From Strongylocentrotus droebachiensis (Eukaryota > Echinodermata > Echinoidea > Camarodonta > Strongylocentrotidae), in the NCBI GenBank assembly GCA_035222895.1, contig JAVYIG010000035.1, positions 372,001 through 436,000 of the forward strand: a stretch of DNA of 64,000 bases. Direction: 5' to 3'. Shown here one piece after another: positions 24,601 to 39,750 of the stretch. The first letter of the stretch is position 1, and each line of letters begins with the position of its first letter. Under the pieces are notes generated by a model. The model worked only from the letters and a program-made list of their open reading frames with translations. It ran no database searches and was not told the DNA's origin. The position numbers and the translations under genes were made by a program.

Positions 24601-27600
24601 GGTCATTTCCATCTGCAGAGGGTGTAGAATCCATGTAGAATCCATTTATAATCCATTTAAGATCACTCAAATCGCTAACTAAAATTGTATTCTCTTTCTA
24701 GAAATATTCTAATATTCATGACATTTTTTTAAGGATTGGAACTTTCTTAATTGACCCAATTCAAACTAAAAACTATGAAGTAAAATGAACAGGGAAAAGG
24801 GAGAAGACAAAAGAGGATAGAATGGTCATCCCGTCAACAAAAACAATTATGAAATTGAAAATGCGTTTATTTATTTTTCCATTGATACTGAACTAAGATT
24901 TGTTTGTTTGTTTTATTTATTCACCATGTAAAATAATTGTTTACAGATAATACAATTCAGTGGGTAACATCAAGATATAAAGCATAGTGGGAACTGTGCA
25001 TGAACAAATAATGTTTAAAGCGCAACGTCGCTAAGATAACATAGCTGATAATTATTAGGTTGAGATATAACATGGCTTAAACAAGATATTCTGCCGTTAC
25101 AAAAATAAAAATACAAAATACAAAATAAACGTTTAAATCAAAAGTATGCCACTTAAAGTATTCAAATAACGAGCAAAACAGGGGAATACACATCATTACC
25201 TCTTTCTGACAAATATAGCACTATGATAGTGTACCTCAAAAATTATAATACATATTTGGAGAGAAATAATTCCTTCATTTTCTTTTTAAATAACAAAAAG
25301 TTATTACAAGTTCGTATATAAGGTGGCTATAAGTTTCAAATGTCAGGGCCTACACATCTGCGTCTGTATTGATGTAGGTGAGAATGTGGGTGTGTAGGTG
25401 TTTGGATAGTGAACGAACATTCTTTTGTTTCGTTGATACTAGACTAATCTTTGAGGTATGGGTAAGAAGGTAGCTGGCTGGAGGTTTAAATTTAATCTAC
25501 ATTTGCCACTCTCCAGATAGTTGTTAAAAATGGGTACCGGTAGGATGCAAACGTTAATGTGGTTGGATTGGTTAAATTGGAATGTATGGATTAGCAAATC
25601 CAGTGACCGAGGTAATGATAATTACAATGCGAAGGACTTGAAAACGTAGTAGTAAGCAATATACAAATGTAACTATTATCATCATTGACAGTATAAAAGC
25701 ATTATTTGTATTGTTATATTGATACTGAACTAACCTCTACTGGTGTGGGTGGGTTGTGTGGGTGGAAATGAGGATGTATGCGGGTTGGATCATAGGAGAA
25801 TGTATGAACGTCAAGTGAAAAGATCATTTTAGTGACATGAATCGAATGATTAAAAGCATATTTTGTCATCCATGTCATCATGACACCATACCTTTGAATT
25901 TGTTATCCTTTTCACAGAAATAGTTTACGGGCAAAGAGAATCGATTTCCGTTCAGGCTGGTGTCCGTCCATTCAGTAGCACACACATCTTTGAGTACAGA
26001 TCGGTATACATAGATATCTAGCGTGAAAAGAGGAAACAGTATTATGGGAATGGAGAACAGAATGAATAAAGATAAAAAGTGATAAAAGAACACAAAATGT
26101 GTAGCTATATAATGGTATGAACTTGAAAATAAATAACTGATCAAATATGACATATCACGAAGAAATCATATTACAAAAATGGAAACTCTTGATGGATGTA
26201 GAAACACTGATTAACATTATCTGATTATCTCAATCAAATTTACCGAATCCATCACTTTTGTATAAAGTATAGATTGTAAAAAGCATCCCTTCTATGATTA
26301 AGATCGCAGTTCAAATTCAGATTCAAATTTCATTTAAAGTCTCAATTGGTAGTGTATAACATCAACAACATGCCAAAAATATATTACAATTTAGAATGAT
26401 TTTTTACATAAATCTCGTTAAAAACAAATTTAACATTTATTAATTTTACAACAATTATAATGGCCTTTATTATAATTGATATGTTGACATGTTAAAAACG
26501 AAAGCTGGTTCATTACAGTCAACTTGTGAGCTTGCCATAAAATCTTGAGAAACAAAAATACGCTTATTGTAAACGATGCTTTTGAATGCACCTTCTTAAT
26601 CTATTAACATTGAAATTTACTAGGGCCCCGTCTTATAGAGAGTTGCGACTGATCCAAATCAATCGAAAGTCCTCTAATCAATCGCCAATTTGCAGTTCGC
26701 TTTCTTTTGAGTACATAGTTGCCATTGATATCAATCCTAAATAAGTTGACATATATATCAACTCTTTATAAGACATGCATTCAAGTGAAAACTAGGCAGT
26801 TTAGCGTAGATCACAGGGACATTTACATGAAGGTTTGCAAACAACAATAAATCATTACTTCGAAAGTGTTAAAGCACGTTTTGAGATTTTCGCAATTAAA
26901 ATATCGATGCATTTTCTTTTTTTGATGCACCCTGCATGTTAATAACACCCCCAAGATTATGGCAAATCCCAACCTCCTAATTCTAGAGTTCCTGTTTTCT
27001 TTATCTTTAGGCACAAAAATACAATCATGATCAACTTACTATTGACTTCGATTGATTGTCCTGTACTGAGATTCATTCCAATATCGAAGACCTTCTGCTC
27101 TATGATGTCAGGGTTCAGAAGAAGCTGAAGATTATCCTATATCAAACAGATGGACGCCATTATTATGATTTTTTTTCTTCATTTTTCAATTTCTGACACA
27201 AGACTCTAAAATGCGGTGTATACGAGATCGTTTGAAAAAGTTGAAAACTATGATGTTGTGACAAATTTACGGATTTTTAAGTTCAATGTAGGGCCATGCA
27301 TTATGGTTCAAGGCATGCCCACATAGAAGATTTGTTTATGTTGGGGTCGGAACAAAATGCAATGAATTATTGAAAATGTATTGCATTTTCTTTGTTTTTT
27401 TGTTTTTGTAGGGGCGTCGACGTACCCTAGCGCCCGCTGCGTACAGTCATGATTCATTGGCTAATCAATGGTCTCGTTACTGTGAGCCCCCAGGATCAAA
27501 ACCGTGTCGATTTGCTATATTAGTGCCCTTTCACGAGGCATTAATCACCATTACTGTCAGTTATGACTTAAAGACGTAGGTCTCCTAGTTGATTGGCATA

Positions 27601-30600
27601 GTAGCACACACATGCTTTATCAGTCACGCAAAACAAACACTCCCCAATTGTCATTCAATAAAATCTGAGAATGTAGACTATTATCTAGATCTATTAGGAA
27701 TAAATCATTGTCAAAATCATTCAATAAATTGGGGTAAAAATAATTATTCCACCATTATGACCAACAGTGTAGATTAAAACGTTAAAACAAGAATCGTATG
27801 ATTGATTCAGTTTCCCTAGTATTTCCTTGAAATTGATTAAAATGTGACGTACATGAAAATAAAAAGACCAATTTAGGCTCCAAAAGTGGAAAAAGACCTT
27901 GCATAAATCACAGGAACTATGCATTTGTTTTATACCAAAACAAAATGGGGTGGGGATGCCACATGCTTTTTTACATGTGAAAAAGTTTGTTGTTATTTTT
28001 GACGGGATGTGGACTTGTACGTGCTACGCATCGATTATTCTGCATGTAATACTATATGCTCTCCCACTTACAGTGGGGATGGGACTCACGACTCTTCCCT
28101 AATTAAAGCTCTTTTATCATAGTAGCCGTGGCCCTTGAGAGATGTTACCTCAGTCTGCTTTGTAGATGAAGCATTCACGCCAGGTGTAGAAGATGTAAAT
28201 GTATGCGTTGACACTGCAGTGATATCTGGAGGAGAACTCACTGATGCGGTCAAGGTGTGGTCGGATGGAGGTGAAGATGAGGAGGTGAGGGATGGAGAAG
28301 TCGTTTCTGACGGTACACTCGTGGTGGGTTCATCGGCTGGTGAGTCTGTAGACGACGTGCATTCAGTAAATGTCGATAGCGTAGATCCATTTGGTGGATT
28401 TGTGAGTATAGTCTTCGTGTTATCGAGGCGAAAGAGACTGCACCAGGGTGGACCATAATAATTAGACCCAGAAAAAAACCTGTTGAAGCTTACTTGGAAC
28501 CGAGAACTTTCTGGACCTCCTGAACCCAAAACAATAAAGAGCACCGATAAATTATATGAAGATATAATAACGCATATTTGTTTTGTTCAAACTGAATTGA
28601 CTTTCCTAATTTGATTAAAGTTTTGTCTACAATTCTATCACGGAGGACTATTGTCCTAGCTTCTATTCCTAAGTTATTAACCATAAATTTGAATTAACTC
28701 GATGAATCAAGATTTTGTCAAACTCCATCTCTTTCACTTCCAACATCCTACGAAACTGTTCATTTCATACGCAGGATTTGCTAGCCCTTTTCAAGCGGGT
28801 GTGGTTAAACGAAAATGCTGACCCGGTAGCTGAAGTCTTAAAATCTCAAGCTACGCAATATAAAATATATTATGATCAAATCTCGAAAATTATAGACACA
28901 GGAATAACAGTATTGTTAATTGTAGTAGCAGAAGTAGTAGTAAATATAACAAAAAGATATAGAAAATAATGATAATAATAATAATGATGATAATGATCAT
29001 CATAAATCGTACTCTAATAAGAGCAATGACATCAACAACAATGGTAAACCAAGTAGTCGTAAGTGATAGGCCTATGATATTGATTAGTTTTTTTTTATTA
29101 TAGGCCTACTTGCTACATTAATATCGGACAAAATACTAACATTGTATTTCACATTATATAGGAAGGCTAGTAGTCATACGCAACAAACACGTTCGTTAAC
29201 CTTAACAGGCTAAGGTCAGTCCCATTCAAAAAGGCCTTACATCAACAAACCCATGAACTTATTTTTTTTTATGAATGGATATATCACATGCGTATTCTAT
29301 AGACAGAACTGCATCGATAAAGACTATTTCAACGTCCACCATATAGCTTCGTTGTTTCAACAATCAAGAAGAGCTGAGTAGAGTAGTTAATCAGATTAGC
29401 TAGGCAATCAAGAATTAGGCATTACATTAAACAATCCATGCACTTTTTTTATGATTGGATACATCACCTGTGTATTCTACAGACACGACTGCATCGATCT
29501 CGATGTAATCAGGGGGGAATGACCCTGGTAAAGCCCCCAAGCAGTACTGGGTAGAGTAGTTAGCTAGTAGGATAAAGGCCAAACTCCCACAGGTGTAGGT
29601 GTTACAGTGAACAATGTTGTTAGCTGCCTCCGTGGCGTCCACAGTCGCTGTAATAGTCCCTCCATCCCCGTCATCTGAGGTGACCGTCACGTTAGCATGG
29701 GTGACCTGGGTGGTGTTCAGTGAGCCTTCTGGACATGCAGGGAATGTTGGAACGCATGGATTCTCTGTGGTATCTTTGCAGCAAATCAAACATAACAAAA
29801 TAGTGATTGCCTATAGTATACATTCACATTGTATAAGATGCTATTACGAAAGAAAAAGAAAAGAAAAGGGAAAATCCTATGAGAATAATATGCAATTCGT
29901 TAAATACTACATTGTAGAGTTTATGCAGGAAATGCCTGATGAACAATAGTTAACGCGTGCAAAATGGTTTAATCTTCCATCTTTATCGTATGAAAATTGT
30001 GTCATAAAAGTTCACGTATTGTGTCAAAATAAACAAGATAATTTTACTTCAAATATGATTTCTCTTCCTAAATATTCATCGGTAGTCACTCCACCCGGTT
30101 GATACCTATTCATTGCCCCACCCCTCAAATATTTGATTCACTTACTCTCTGAACATTACTTAGAGATCCAACCTTCAACCTTTAAAAGACCGTAATCTTC
30201 GACCTTTTGGAGCTTTTTGGTCTCTAATCTCGCAAACACTTTTCCTCAAAATTCATTCATTGTGAAATATAGAAGCCATCTTACCTAAGCGTATTTGGTA
30301 ACACAAAAGCTCTCCACTTGTGCTAGGTAAGATCTGAATCCGCAATTATACCCAAGTATGAAATATAAGAGGAAAAAAATCATGGTAACATCAAAATAAT
30401 GAAATGAAGATATGAACAATTTTTGGACCTCAGTAACATAATCTACAAGATATAAACAGTTTGTAAATATTTTAAGATAAATTTTACTTGAATCAAATCT
30501 GTACGAACACTCCGGTATTCATCATTTATCAAAAACCTCCGTCCTATTCCCTTCAGACTTTGAGAATAAATGGCTTTCGTCTTCTAATATTTTGTTTGAG

Positions 30601-31344
30601 TAATAGCTTAAAGCAGCGATTCTATACAAATAATTATATCAATGGAAAGCTAATGACCTCAGAAATCGGGAAAAAAATATTTAAGATTTTGTTTATACTT
30701 AATCATTAAAAAATGACAATGTATGAATGAAATATGGCCAATATCAGAAATTAACAAAATGGCTCATAGATGACGTAACGCATCGGTAAAAACAAAATCT
30801 CCTGGTTAGGCACAATAACCTTACATAATGCCACATGCCATGAGAGTTTCATGTACATGAGATACTAACAACACAAAATTCATTCAGAAAGAATAGGAAC
30901 TAAAGAAGATTCTGACGAAATCAATAGGTGCTCTGCCATGCTTCGCGGCAGATCACTTAATTTACAACAATATGTAAGTTATATTGCGATCGCTATTGCA
31001 GGTCATCATTCGTGCTCAAATCACACCGACCAACAAAATCAATCACATTTGTCGTATATTGGTCAGTGGAGGCTAATTGAAACAAATTTCCCAACACTCT
31101 TTGTTGTCAATATTAATACCTATTTTAGCCTTTTTAGCCTCCTAACACTCGTCTTCTCCACCGGCTTCCAATTCCAATCTCTGCCGTCTAGTCTGATAAT
31201 AAAGTTCGTAATTTGCGATGGTACATTACGCCCGGCCCCCCTCTCCCCACTCAGTGTTATTTAGGGTACGCGTATGCTTGTTCCCTCCCTTTGAAAGCAC
31301 CCCCTACCTCAGGAGTGCCAACATTTTAAATATTGCCCAGGAGT

Positions 31345-31377
<33 letters not shown>

Positions 31378-34300
31378 AAAAACACCACCTTTTTGATAGT
31401 TTATAACCCCCTTTTTTAAATTTCTCAGGAACCCAAAGAGAGAGAGAAAGAGAAAAAACACCCCCTTTTTAGAGAAATCTCCGGTGGAAAAGTCAAATAC
31501 ACCCCTTTTTTTACAATAAGACAAATCTTGGGCGGGACTTTGTCGCCCGAAAAGTTCCCCTTTACCGTAGATTTCGGGAGCTAGAATGCCGTCCCTCCGA
31601 CCCCAGAGTGGGGTCGAATCAAACACGATCAAACATGTCATGTAAAAACGTATTTTGTATTCAGAAAATATAATAAACTGAAAGCTTGCCCATTGATATC
31701 ATCAATATCATCGTCACTGAGTTCAGACGATATATACTGCAGATCAAAGTTACTGTCTGGCCTGAATTCACTCATTTTATGGATACTTAATCATTACATT
31801 TAATGATAATATGGCTGCTTTCGATCGTCTAGCGCGTGTTTATACGTCATTATGTGAATCCGGAAGACGCATTGCTTCAATCGCCTACGTATGATCGAAG
31901 CGCCTAGTTTGTTTGTTTTTTGTTGAAATATATGACACGTTTCACTTTCTTTCGACCATAAGCTTTCATTTGACAAACAATGTCTAATTTAACAAAGGGC
32001 ACGAGAAAATTGACTTGGTATAGAGCCTGGGACCTGGAGACTATTGATCTACCACTGAGCTATTGCACCTCCTCAATCCTGAGTGTGTTTCAAAGTATCT
32101 TGACACAATTGCAAAGACTTTCAAGAAATAAATTTAAGGCTAAATTTGTTTGATTGTCATATCCGCACATTTCAAAAGTTCTCCAAGGCTATATGGAAAT
32201 TGTCGTATAGGTTGATTTAGGAAGACTTTTGCGATAGTGTTCTTTTGTTTTCTTCTCTAAACAACCGGCTTTTAAGGGGTCATGAACCTTCGTAAAATGT
32301 GGGTCTTCTTTCGTGTCCATCATCTGAGCTCAAATGTTTTTCCAGGCTCTTGCACACCGAAGAGTCCTCTCATTTGCTGCCACTAGGTCTTCCAGGCAGT
32401 ATTGGCCATCTAGGAGAGTGGGGCAAAGGTGTGGCATAGACTGCACGAATGTTCCACACTCACAGTCTGTGTGTGTGTGTCATCTGTGTATCCCCATTTA
32501 TGCGTTGTATTTGCATCGCCCAACCCCTGTGCGAAGCATATTGAGGGACTTCCACATCTTCCAGTCACATATATGGCCAGGTGGCAGCTGTTCTTAAGTT
32601 GGAATTGGTAGCTTGACGCAATGTTCCCGGAACCACCGGTAGGTGGCGCACGACACGACTAATGCTTTAACGGAACACTCTCAATTACTTTCGTAGTAAA
32701 ATACCTGGTAATGACCTAAAATGCCCCAGATATGTATGTTGTAGCCAACATTTTGACATTGTATCGCATGGAACGCCTTAGAATGGTTTGAAGAGGGTTA
32801 AAACGCTGAAAAACATACGAAACAGTATATATCTGAGCCAAAAAGTGAATTTTATTATTTTATTTAAATGACCTGTGACGTCACACAGAACGTCATCTTC
32901 GGCATCATAGGTCTTGGAAGCAACGTCTTCGGAAGCATTCGGATGCTCGGAAATGTCACCCAAACAAAGTTGGGCTTAATTGCAGAATACCCTACCATAT
33001 TGTTAGTCTTCATATATTAGCCGTAGATATAGATTGTGATTGTATTATTTGCGATAACGGTGATACAGGTATTGAATATTGTATAATGCAAGTGTTTGAA
33101 TTCATTTGGTGGATGAAAAGTTGAATTCTACGCCGTTTTGTGCGCCATTGCAGCGCTGAGTTTGATGTGTTTGTCGCTAATTTGTGACAAATCTAGATGG
33201 CTTTCCTGATGGTATTTCATGCAAAATGTCTGTTAAATTGATAAGCACTGATTCTTGTCCTTACCTTTGTCTTGTTTATTGTCTGTTATAGTCATTTGAT
33301 AGATGAATTACTTGAATTCTAAGCCCATTTCAGTAACACAAAATGTCCAGCCCGCTCATAGTCCCACACACGTATTTGTTTGTACCTTGTGCCCTCTTTT
33401 ACACTGCTAGTCTGCTTTCAAAGACCCTATTAGATATTTCAATCAACAAGTAATGTCTCGTTCTAAAAATACAAAAGAAAAATAATAGTTTTGTGCTTTT
33501 TTAATCAACAAGTGTGAGTCTTTGGTCGATGGTCGTTGGTCGTTGGTCGTTGGCTTCTTTTTTAATACTTGTGAGTCTTTGGTCGATGGTCGATGGTCGT
33601 TGGTCGTTGGCTCTTTTAAACAAATATGCCTCACTATTTGGTCGATGGTCATTGGTCTCTTTTTCTAATATTTGTCAGACTGTTGGTCGATGGTCGTTGG
33701 ACTCTTCCATTCAATAGTATTTGGTCGATGGTCGTTGGTTTCAATTTGTAATATTTGTCAGATTGTTGGTCGATGGTCGTTGGACTCTTGGCTTCTAGTT
33801 TATATTTCTAATATTCGTCAGACTGTTAGGCCTAGTTCTAATTCTGTAAAACCGTGGTAGGGTATTCTGCAATTGTTCCCAAAGTTGAAAGTTCAAGATG
33901 ATCATGAGGCAAATGGCATCAATGATGGGTAATTGAAAATGTGATTTTTTTTTCTTCAAATTGATACAAAATTTGAGCGATTTTGAGCGAGTAACTTTTT
34001 AACTGTTTAGATTTTACACTACTGAAAAAACGCACAAAATTAAGTGTCCGGTTACTCAATTATGTTTTTTGGCAACATATTCTGAAAAAACGCACAAAAT
34101 TAAGTGTCCGGTTACTCAAGTCCCCACCCTACCTATTACCGTCCAAAATTTCCTTGAGGTGTTGTTAGGTCAGTCCCCTCATACAAAGGACAGACATCAT
34201 TACCAGCATATTTTCATGCGCGTGAATTCACGTCAACCGGGCAGGATATGAACTATTGCTTGTCAATTCACGTCAACCGGGCAGGATATGAACTATTGCT

Positions 34301-37300
34301 TGTCAGGCGGATTCCTGACTAGGAGCTCTCCATGTTTGTGCTCACCGAGATCTTAACACGATATTAATCAACATTTACATCACATATACAATCATTTTTT
34401 ACTTACGATGTCAGTGTTTTCAAGCAATTTCTGTCCATAACGGGCATCGCTTGAACACTTCTTCTTCGTAGGGAACTGCTGAAACTGAATGCGCATGCAC
34501 GATACTGTAATAGACATGTATACTCTTGAACTTGGCGTATTTATGCATACATTCTATATTAATAATTTACCAGTGTCTTTCAAAGACTACTTCAAAAGGC
34601 GCTCTGATACTTACCATTACTAAACAACACAAATTAATGATCTTTCTCATACACTCAATAAGAAAGCTTTCTCTGATCATGGTATACAAGCAGCCGGCCT
34701 AATCCTTTCGAATTCACTCCCTAAACTAATCAAAGAATCAAAAAATACAAAACACTTTCGAAACCTACTTAAACGTTAGCTGATTAGTAATTATGAGTAA
34801 TTTCTTTAGAGCATGTCCACATTTGTCTTGTCGTAATGGTTTTTGTCAGAGTCTTTTTTACGCGTTCAACTTTTGTTAATTGTTTCTTTTTTCTGTGTAT
34901 ATCATGCATTGTATACATATTTTTGTAAAGGTGTGGGCTACTTTCGGGCCTTACTGGCTCTCCGGCTCATTCCTCCATTTGTCAGTCTTTGTATTTTACT
35001 GTTATTTTGAGGTGTTTAGGTCTATATTTTATCATTGTAAATTTTGTTGGAAACAAAGAAAATCAGCCATTTTGACAAAAAAATTGGATGAAAAGTTGCG
35101 AGTGCAGTGAGTGAGCGAGAAGCTGAGAACAAATAATTTCCATGTTTTTTAATCGAAAAATTTAATGTCAAAAACACAATAAAAAATGCTGACTGACCGA
35201 CCCTCCCTGGAAGGTTTGACCGCCATTTTTTTTGTCACCTAATAGGTATAATTTTGTGAAAAATGGATGTGTATTAACAAATATTAGGGCGTGTGAAATC
35301 ACTTTCACCTTTGGGGCTATTATACATGTAAGACTATGTATTTCACCATAAATTTACCTCTGCACCTCTGACAAAGTTGTTGTAGGCCAGAGCATATGAA
35401 AAAATATGTTACAAACAACACACTCACTTGGCATGCTTTGTTGTCATTGGTTGCAAAATCTTGCATTTTCCTTTAAAAGGTCATTTTACCAATTAAAAAT
35501 TATTTAAGGTTCTCATAATTTTGTAGACTTTAAAAGAAAAAAATCCAACTACCCATAACACACATTGTGTAATACCAACATCTCAAAAGTTACTGCTGGC
35601 TACTTGAGTGCACATAGCAATCAGTGATTCTTAGTATAAATTGCTCTCATCATGACTACCACTGGTACACTCATAGTCATCTTCCCTATCCTTTCCACTT
35701 TCAGCAATATGTCGCTATAGTTTCTCAGAGTATGTGACAAGGACCATGCCGATTGTCTTTTTTGTGTGTGGAATACATTGTAAATCTGCCACCTTGTACT
35801 GACACTTTACAATTAAATATAAACTTTTGATAAATGTTTTCCATGGAAGATCATTTGTTATGTTCATGTGATAGTCTTCAACCGCATGCGTCAACGCTAC
35901 CCAAATCTAATTTGGGAGGACTTCGGACAATTTCACCCATGAACAACTCCAGCCAATGTGAGTACAGACACTATCCCAACATTCACTTCCAACATTAAAA
36001 TCAGTAGGTGAGAGGATGTATTCCCCGTATGGGTAATGCATCCTCTCACCACCAGAATACTTCATCAACAACAGTCATCCTCCAAGCACAGGAACATTAC
36101 ACAAAATTATGTGCAACATCAAAACAGTTCAAGACATGTACCAGTAGGCCTACATTAAAATCCCTTCAGCATGCCTTTAACAAACACTGCATGTAGCCAA
36201 AGTAATTGTACCTGTTGATTTTGCTAACACCTTAATCTTTTAATTATTGTCCAACACTAGCATTAACCTGTAACTCATACCCCCAAATCTTCGGTTGTTC
36301 ATCATTTTCCTCATGAACAGGGGGATGGTAGTCCAAAGCAAAAGTCACATCTTGGTCGTCTCGTTATAAAGAAGTCCTTGGGACCCATGAAATTGTTTCT
36401 TTATAACGAAATTTCTTTATATCAGGGCTGCCAAAACAATATAATACAAAGGAAATCCAAGATATGGGACCAGAGATTTTACTTCTTTAAAATGAAATTT
36501 TGTTATATCAGTGTTCTTTATAACGAGAGTGCACTGTAAGTGAATGAGGGAACAACTTCTTGAGGGGAGTGTACCTGTAAGGGCATTCCAATACTGCCAC
36601 GACACTTCCCCCTATACTCCTCTCGAGAGGTTGTTCCCTTGTTCCAATACTTGCTTCACTTGAGAGTGATGACATACATCATAATTATGTGAATGAGGCA
36701 ATCGCCATTGTGAAGGGAGTGTACTTCCTCCTGGCCCATACATGTACTCCTCCACCAATGCTTTACGTTTGGATCATCATTGATAAAAAAAAATAGTAAT
36801 TATCTTAAATACTGTATATTCTTTGGAGGTCAACAGACTTTTCCTAAATATAAACGTTACACTTATGTCAGACCAGTCAACACACGGTCCATGGTGTCAT
36901 TGTCTTTTATTGGTCACTGCCACGGGCGGGGAGGGATATCTTATCCACATTCTTAACATCCTGCATATCCTTCACCTCTAGAACACCATGTACAGTGCAC
37001 TCTCATTATAAAGAAGTCCTCGGGACCCATGAAATTTCTTTATAATCAAATTTCTTTATACATGTATCAGGGTTGCAAAAACAATAGAATACAAAGGGAA
37101 TCCCACATATGGGACCAGAGATTTTACTTCTTTATAATGAAATTTTGTTATATCGGTGTTCTTTATAACGAGAGTGCACTGTAAACGTTTCTCCACCACA
37201 TTATCGCACATCAAATAAGCACAATTCCAACACGTAAAAAACAACCCGAAGCGCCCTACGAAGTTATTTACAATTTTCATTATTGTTGGGATATCCATGC

Positions 37301-39701
37301 ATAATAGGATTTGCACATGTCTATACCCATCATGCTTCCACCCCCCCCCCCCCGGATGCACCACAACATGTATAAATCTACAGGTAACCCCTTTCATCTG
37401 GCCAGACGCAACACATGGCATCTATCTCTAGTTCCCAAAACTCTGGGTTTTATATGGAGAGCGTCAACATCATAATTGCAAAATAAACTAAATGCTTACC
37501 GAAAGAACCTAATAGATACGACACAATACTCCTAGCCTTTGTATTGGGAAGAAAAGCATCTTGTAACCCTGTTCACGTTTTGGGCTTGTATCCATTTTCA
37601 ATCTACCACTGTAATGATTTTTAACTGATATTTCCCTCTTTATTATATCAGGGCCGCCCCACACAAAACGAAATAAACGGGTGGACTCCTTGAGGCGTAG
37701 GTAACACGATAGCAAGATACACAACAAAAAATGGGAAATAGCGTCCTTTTTAATTAAAGTAATTTAATTAACCTTTTAAAGTCAATGTATGGATTTTCCA
37801 AATAATTATTCATTTCATTTTTTCTTCATTTATACGGTTAAAAAGGCTGGAGAATTATTGCATTGTATCTAAACGGTCACTATGAGTTGAGTGTCTTCAT
37901 GATCTTTGCTCGTAACTACAAGTGGGAAGTATTTTAAAATAGAAAAGGTAATAGGGGGTAACCTCGTCTAACAACTCTCTAAGTCTGTATAGAGCATCTT
38001 AAAGGAAACCAAAACCTTCATACTAAATTACTTTTATTGTAAAGTTTAAGATATTTGAAAAATATCTGTGAAAATTTGAACAAAATCGGGCAAGGAATAA
38101 GGAAGTAAGAGCTTTTTTAAATGACTAGTCACTAGAGGGCGGTATTCAATTTGATGACATCATCCGTGAACAACACCATGCCTTTTGTACATCAAATTTC
38201 ATGTTTTTCCTTCTTTCTTGTGATTGAGATAATGTACTCCCCTGAAAGCAATATATAGAATGCAAAATGATATTCTACTTCACATGTTATGAAGTCGGAT
38301 CAAGAACACAAATAAATACGAAGAAAACAAAAAAATTGTGAAATTGTATGTACAAAAGGCATGGAGAGTTGTTCACAGATGATGTCATCAAATTGAATAC
38401 CGCCCTCTAGTGACTAGTCATTTCAAAAGGCTCTAACTGTCTAGTACTTTAAACCACCCAACAAAAGAAGTATTGGGTGATGACTATGATTTAAATAACT
38501 TAGAATGGAAGATAGGAGAAGGACCTTTTAAACTGCGATCCTTTAGAGACGAAGTAGTGGTGGAAGGGCAAACCAACTTATTGCCGAAAATCCCAGAATG
38601 GCGGTTAGCACGACCACAAGTGTCTTTCGAACACCATGGCAAAGTGCAAAAAAAGGAAATGCCTCCATTTGAAATAAAATCGATTGTTCTAGATAGCATT
38701 GGAAATTCATGGAATGGGTTTTTACATATATATACAGATGGTTCTAAACTCGAGGATGGAAAGACAGGAGCCGCATTTTATGTATCTCATTATAATGTGG
38801 TGAAATTTTTTAGATTATCCCATGTCTGTATTATGAGAGCAGAACTAGTGGCCATACTAATGGCACTAGAGTGGATTAATACATTTATTGAATCCTCTTC
38901 GGTGGTAATTTTTAGCGACGCTTTGTCAGCTTTACAAATGATCGATTCATACTTTATTAGATGTGCTATTGTAAATGAAATTTTATCCATAATTAATATT
39001 TTGCAGTTTAAGGATGTTTGTGTTGCTTTTGAATGGATTCCGTCACATTGCGATATTAGGGGCAATGAGATCGTAGATCGGGCTGCCAAAAAAGGAGCCA
39101 TGAAAAGGTGTATAGACATAGTTATACCAAATACAAGAAGTGAATTGGCAGCCTCTCGTTTGATCCATTATAACAAATTATGGCAAGCAGAATGGGACAA
39201 TGCAGAACACGGTAGATTTTTATATGCTTTGCATAGCGACGTTTCAAAGCCCATACATAGACAAGGCCTATCTCGCAGAGAAGAATGCTTGATACAACAA
39301 CTAAGAGTAGGTAACTGTAGTTTAAATTATTACCTTTTTCAAATTAACCAACACGATACTGGTCTTTGTGAAGTTTGTCAAGAAGATGAAACAATTAAAC
39401 ATTTTATTTTCTATTGTACAAAATACGACAAAGATAGACGTCTCTTAAAAGAAAGGATTAAATTGAACAACCCCAATCTGAAACAATTATTGATGTCTAA
39501 CCCAATTTTTACTCGTGAATTATTGGGTTACATATACGAAACTAATCGTTTTAGATAGCTTTTAAAGCTATCAGGGATCCCCTTAACTTAAGTCGATCCT
39601 GTAATAATATATAAAATGAAGTATTTGCGGTTTTTCCATGAACAATTTCAACTAACTCCCATCTCGCCTTTTGTGTGCATTTTATGCAATTTTAATATTG
39701 C

Positions 39702-39750
<49 letters not shown>

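Noticed and set aside
28135..28458. Plus-strand 107-codon acidic frame
   Set aside because: Antisense shadow of the Ser/Thr-rich stalk exon, which has phase-matched splice sites on the minus strand.
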